From: Gamsiella multidivaricata
Taxonomy: Eukaryota > Mortierellomycota > Mortierellomycetes > Mortierellales > Mortierellaceae
Direction of reading: 5' to 3'
NCBI RefSeq assembly: GCF_025024155.1
Contig: NW_026251814.1
Span: 36,027-100,026 of the forward strand
DNA: 64,000 nucleotides
This document shows, piece by piece, positions 60,533 to 64,000 of this stretch. Under the pieces are notes generated by a model. That model searched no databases. It was not told the origin of the DNA and saw only the letters and a list, made by a program, of their open reading frames with translations. Each line of letters opens with the position of its first letter. The stretch's first letter is position 1. Made by a program: the position numbers and the translations under genes.

Positions 60533-61019
60533 CCATGTCCTTCCCTCAGCGGCTCGCTTCCTTACATTACTCAAGATTGGCATGTTGCTCATCCCTGAAG
60601 ACATCGCCAAGCAGTCTAGAGATGATTCGCAATGCTCCCAGTGACTATGTACGAAGTGAGGGAAGGATAGCATAGAGTCCTCGCCAGAAAGTCGCGGGCC
60701 AACATATTTTTGAAATGGTTCGCTCAATTCAGTAAATAATGTTGCCTTTTTCACGCACAAAGCTGACAGCCAGGCGCATCTATACTGCATGCACGTCCCT
60801 GACTATATTCTCAATTATGAAAGAGATAACGGCGCCGGTGACGGTGATGACCATTAAAGCCATAGATGACAAGAGGACGACTAGACGCGACCGTGGTGTC
60901 TTGTGTACATGGGGGTGTATTCAATTCAATTGAAAGGGCTCAGAAATATGTTAGTCTGCGACTTTCTGGAGAGGACTCTATCATATTGTGCTGTTATGCA
61001 TGCCATGGCAATGCCATGC
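60533..61019. other. Spacer of the large inverted repeat
   Basis: 487 bp that do not pair perfectly. Yet 60674-60709 (starting AGAGTCCTCGCCAGAAAGTC) matches the reverse complement of 60944-60979 with about four differences in 36, on an axis shifted by about 50 bp. The outermost spacer bases on the right (60990-61019) are a small palindromic CATGGCAATGCCATG sequence, while the left side has about 100 bp more. So the spacer is a decayed inner part of the same palindrome, disrupted by indels. Open frames crossing from spacer into each arm (minus 60374-60790, 138 codons; plus 60903-61178, 91 codons) share the arm-encoded end and differ in the spacer part. Neither is recognised. Confidence 0.75.
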
Positions 61020-61295
61020 AGTATGGCCAGTGACGTTGCGGCTATATCACTCTTATTCATTTATGGGGAAAACATATGGGGAGCTCAGCAAAATTTACCA
61101 GGGATCAAATCATTTTTGAAATGCAGGAAGCGTATGTTGTGCTTCACCATAGTGCACCAAAGTCGCCATGTCAAGTGAAATCCGTGCTGGAAGACCTCTC
61201 TTCAATCTTTATTCGCTTACCCATCTTCCATCTTTTGCGCCATATAAACAACACCCTGTCCTACTGTATACAACGCCTATCTCTTTCTCATCATG

Positions 61296-61391
61296 TCAAC
61301 AACGCCCATCTTTTGTCCTCGTATCACCAACGCCCATCTTTTGTCCTCGTATCACCAACGCCCATCTTTTGTCCTCGTATCACCAACGCCC
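61296..61391 (-). repeat. 28-bp tandem repeat in the right arm
   Basis: Mirror copy of the three-unit 28-bp repeat of the left arm, with the same number of units. Confidence 0.9.
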
Positions 61392-61571
61392 ACATGATAA
61401 AAACATCCATTGTGTCTTGACTTATGCATGTAAAAGCAGCGGCTCTAGGCCATGCCTGCCAACAGTAGATGTTCTTGTAGTCTAGTGAAAGAGCACTAGA
61501 ACCTCCCTGTACAACTTCAGAAGAGTGCTTGTCAATAAATCATGTCGGTTTATAAGAATAGTCTGAGTTAT

Positions 61572-62240
61572 CTAGATGAGTCCCAATACCCCGCTGCAAG
61601 TACACGGCCGCCTTCTACAGCTATAACATACGCTCGGGCCGTCGATAAGGTCAAGCGCTGCCTGTTGGCCCTGCTGCTCCAGGGCCATTCGTACTCTCAT
61701 GGCTTTTAGTTGCTCCTCTTGTTCGTCAACTCGACTCCAGCCCATATCCTTGACAGCGCTCCAAATGCTGGCCTGGACATATGCTGCCAGTTCTTTGGCC
61801 CTTGGTTCCGCTACTTGAGGAAACTGCGATCGAACAAATGGAGGTCCCAGTCGCATCACTTGATTAGCTGCATTGAACTCGCTGAAGGCTGTGTCTGGAT
61901 TTCCCATTATCTCGGAACGAAGGAAAGTAAGAAGTCCTGCGCGCGTAACCGATGGACCATGGGTGGTGAAAACCGTCTCGATTTGAAATGCCAAAAAATC
62001 CGCGTTCAAGAATAGTGCACTGAGTTGAAGGGTAAGTTGGAGATGCTCCTTGGGCACCATGAGGGATAACAGAGCCTTCATCTTTCCCGGTTCGAGCAAC
62101 TGAGATCCTTTTGGCTCGTAGTGCATATCAAGGTAACTGAAAAATGCATTGGAGAATGAGTGCAAGGTTTCTGTATGGTTATACTGATGATCAAGGAGAG
62201 GGGACTGAGACTGTGGTTGGAAATGATGCTGATACGCCAT
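61572..62240 (-). CDS. Hypothetical protein of 222 residues, right-arm copy
   Basis: Identical in all 222 residues to the product of 59312-59980. The two copies point towards each other, tail-to-tail across the spacer. The possible DUF7514-like N-terminus and the CYSCRRRPCTC cluster are unchanged. Confidence 0.6.
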   Translation of the reverse strand: MAYQHHFQPQSQSPLLDHQYNHTETLHSFSNAFFSYLDMHYEPKGSQLLEPGKMKALLSLMVPKEHLQLTLQLSALFLNADFLAFQIETVFTTHGPSVTRAGLLTFLRSEIMGNPDTAFSEFNAANQVMRLGPPFVRSQFPQVAEPRAKELAAYVQASIWSAVKDMGWSRVDEQEEQLKAMRVRMALEQQGQQAALDLIDGPSVCYSCRRRPCTCSGVLGLI

Positions 62241-63071
62241 ATTGAGAGTAATGGAGTATGTGTTGTGTGTGTGTGTGTGTGTGGGCGAAGAAGAAAAAGA
62301 AATGTCAACTGCTCGGGGTCTTCATGCCTTGCCAGGAACGAGGATTAAGGCAGTCTCAAAAATACGAGCCTAGGTCATGTACATGTACATGAACATACAT
62401 GCTATTCAGATAGAAGGTTTATAAAAATCGAAGGTAATACCGATGTTCTATGGCAGCATGGCACAGTGGTGTAAATAAAAGTTCTCCAGCTCAAGTCCAA
62501 TTGAGTCTGTTCTTTTCCAATCGATAGAAAATATTAATACACATGTCTCCAGCTGGTCTCAACGGTTTCTGATGAAATTTTGTATCCGTAGTAAGCGCAA
62601 GATGATAAAAGACGCGCTTAAGAACTAGTCTATTGTAGACACCATTTTTCAACATTATTGTTCTGCAAACATTTATAACGAAAAAGCGAAATAGACCCTT
62701 TATCGAAACCCACAAAGCTTCCTGATTACATGCGATTTTCAATGAGGAATCCGATAGGCGTCAAGGCGCTGTCATGTATGTATAGTGAAAAATGCGAGTT
62801 TTCTATTAGAAAGTCGCCAGGCGGGGGAAAAAAAAAAAAAAAGGCTTTTACAGGAGCCGCTTCATTGATTTCAACAAAGCTGCTTGAGTATTACAGATAC
62901 GAATCAAGGCGTACGCTTAGCTTAGTCGGTAAATCTATAGAACCTCAATAGAGCTATCATTAAGCCATCCTCAGGCGCCAGAAAGAGATCAATTACCTGA
63001 AATAAACAGACCTTACAACTTTGAAAATCAATTATTCCATGGATTCTTCACGGATTCTTTTCTGAATTGTC

Positions 63072-64000
63072 TTATCTTTTGTAGCAAATGATCCTATCTT
63101 TCAGTGATACAGTAGATCCTCTGTAAGTGCAGCAATGGTCACTCTTGCACCGAGTATGCTGTTCACCACTTTCTTGGCTCCTGAAGAGAGTACTCAAGAC
63201 ATTCTCGCTAATTTCTGATCGTTGCACCTTGAGTAAGCGATGTGGCACTCCCCTGTGATGGTAATCATAGCGAGCCTTGACCTGGCTGGCCTTCTCTTTC
63301 TTGTCTTGGGAACTGCGCTCGTTCATGTGTGCAGTATACACGCACGGTTGCCCATGTGGGCTAAAGCCAGAGTTGGTGCTGATCTGGTGCTGTGCCTTCC
63401 AATCTTCGAAATTGCTCGCCTTGAGATAAAAGACCAGGCGGGTTTTATGGTCCTCACTTACCATTTGGTCCTCCTCAGTTGCAAGCGACTTGGCTGTATC
63501 CAGGATATACGGATCAGAGAACAGGCTATCTCTCACGGCATCGCGGATGCACTTGAAAAGGTTCGATTTGAGCTCTGCTTTTTCTTTTCTCCATTCGATC
63601 AATGTCGTTATCGTTGATACCAGTGTTACCGTCGCAGATAGAGGTCTCGTCACCGCCTTCCTCTTCTCCATTTCTACTGTCGCTGACAAGGCCGTCATCT
63701 CCGTGGTCATCGTCTTCGTGGTCGTCGTCGTTTATGCCGTCGCCGAAGGGGCTGCAATTTATGGTAACATCGCCATCCTTATCAGCTGTCTGCATATCAG
63801 CTAAAAGAAGTAGCTTGATGTATAGTTGCTATGGAGAACAAAAGTACGTTAGCATATAATCCAATAACTAGTCAGGACAAGGTGTAGTACTGCCGCACTA
63901 TCGCACTGTTGGTCGGATAGCCCACCAGGGCATCTGCGAGGGCACGTAACGCCTGATCCAAATGGTCGTTAGTTACGCTCTCTCAGATTGGCTCAATTGG
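63072..64000 (-). pseudogene. Frame-broken locus of the right arm, unrecognised
   Basis: Counterpart of the left-arm broken locus, with the same frame breaks. Its two substitutions change Gly to Ala in SLGTEED and Asp to Asn in SEISED of the downstream open frame. The 5' end runs off the window: base 64000 corresponds to 57552, inside its presumed first exon. Confidence 0.4.

Larger units (their letters stand above)
61020..64000 (-). repeat. Large inverted repeat, right arm (cut by window end)
   Basis: Reverse complement of 57552-60532 over all 2,981 bp, co-linear with no indel and three substitutions seen. The pairing is still perfect at base 64000, so the arm continues past the window. Confidence 0.95.

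Noticed and set aside
60374..61178. Two ORFs (138 and 91 codons) reading from the spacer into the arms
   Set aside because: They share only the arm-encoded end, differ wholly in the spacer part, and the shared part is open in two frames. Not listed as genes for lack of support.

Overview
The window looks like a nuclear scaffold of a filamentous early-diverging fungus, most likely Mortierellomycota (Mortierella sensu lato) or a close relative. Evidence: protein genes cut by short GT-AG introns (mostly about 90-120 nt, a few of 0.4-1.0 kb), fungus-specific families (PDR-type ABC transporter, REXXE iron permease, Gwt1, Bem1, Ypd1), and a WDR91-type endosomal protein, a family I know from animals and early-diverging fungi but not from the model yeasts. 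The placement is inference, with no phylogenetic marker to fix it. All exon joins below were made by hand from splice signals, reading-frame continuity and family conservation.

Layout. 1-6.6 kb: 3' end of a nucleolin/Nsr1-like RNA-binding gene, convergent with a seven-exon PDR transporter. 6.1-14.6 kb: gene-poor, with one clear small secreted double-psi beta-barrel gene, a pair of diverged direct repeats, and a doubtful multi-exon relic. 14.6-26.4 kb: dense housekeeping block: Ftr1-like iron permease, ribosomal protein uS17/RPS11, an unknown gene, RPB3, GWT1 and BEM1. 28.5-34.3 kb: NAA40/Nat4 N-terminal acetyltransferase, divergent from a RasGEF. 34.3-42.5 kb: no gene recognised; a 26-bp stem-loop lies inside. 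42.5-44 kb: ATF/CREB-type bZIP factor with an unusual 10-bp repeat cluster upstream. 44-50 kb: gene-poor, holding a decayed fragment with a RuvC-I-like motif that recalls fungal TnpB/Fanzor-type proteins. 50-57.2 kb: YPD1 phosphorelay gene, WDR91 homologue, BRX1. 57.55-64 kb: a giant inverted repeat.

The most striking structure is that inverted repeat. Bases 57552-60532 and 61020-64000 are reverse complements (2,981 bp) with no indel and only three substitutions found by eye. They flank a 487-bp spacer that itself keeps a diverged inverted match. The right arm is cut by the window end, so the full palindrome may be longer. Each arm carries a 222-residue ORF and a locus that appears frame-shifted in the same way in both arms.

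Functional links: RPS11, BRX1, the nucleolin-like protein and RPB3 serve ribosome production and transcription. GWT1 (GPI anchors), BEM1 (polarity scaffold) and the RasGEF serve wall growth and polarised signalling. YPD1 and the ATF/CREB bZIP belong to families at the two ends of the fungal osmotic/oxidative stress pathway. No CRISPR array or convincing tRNA/rRNA gene was seen.
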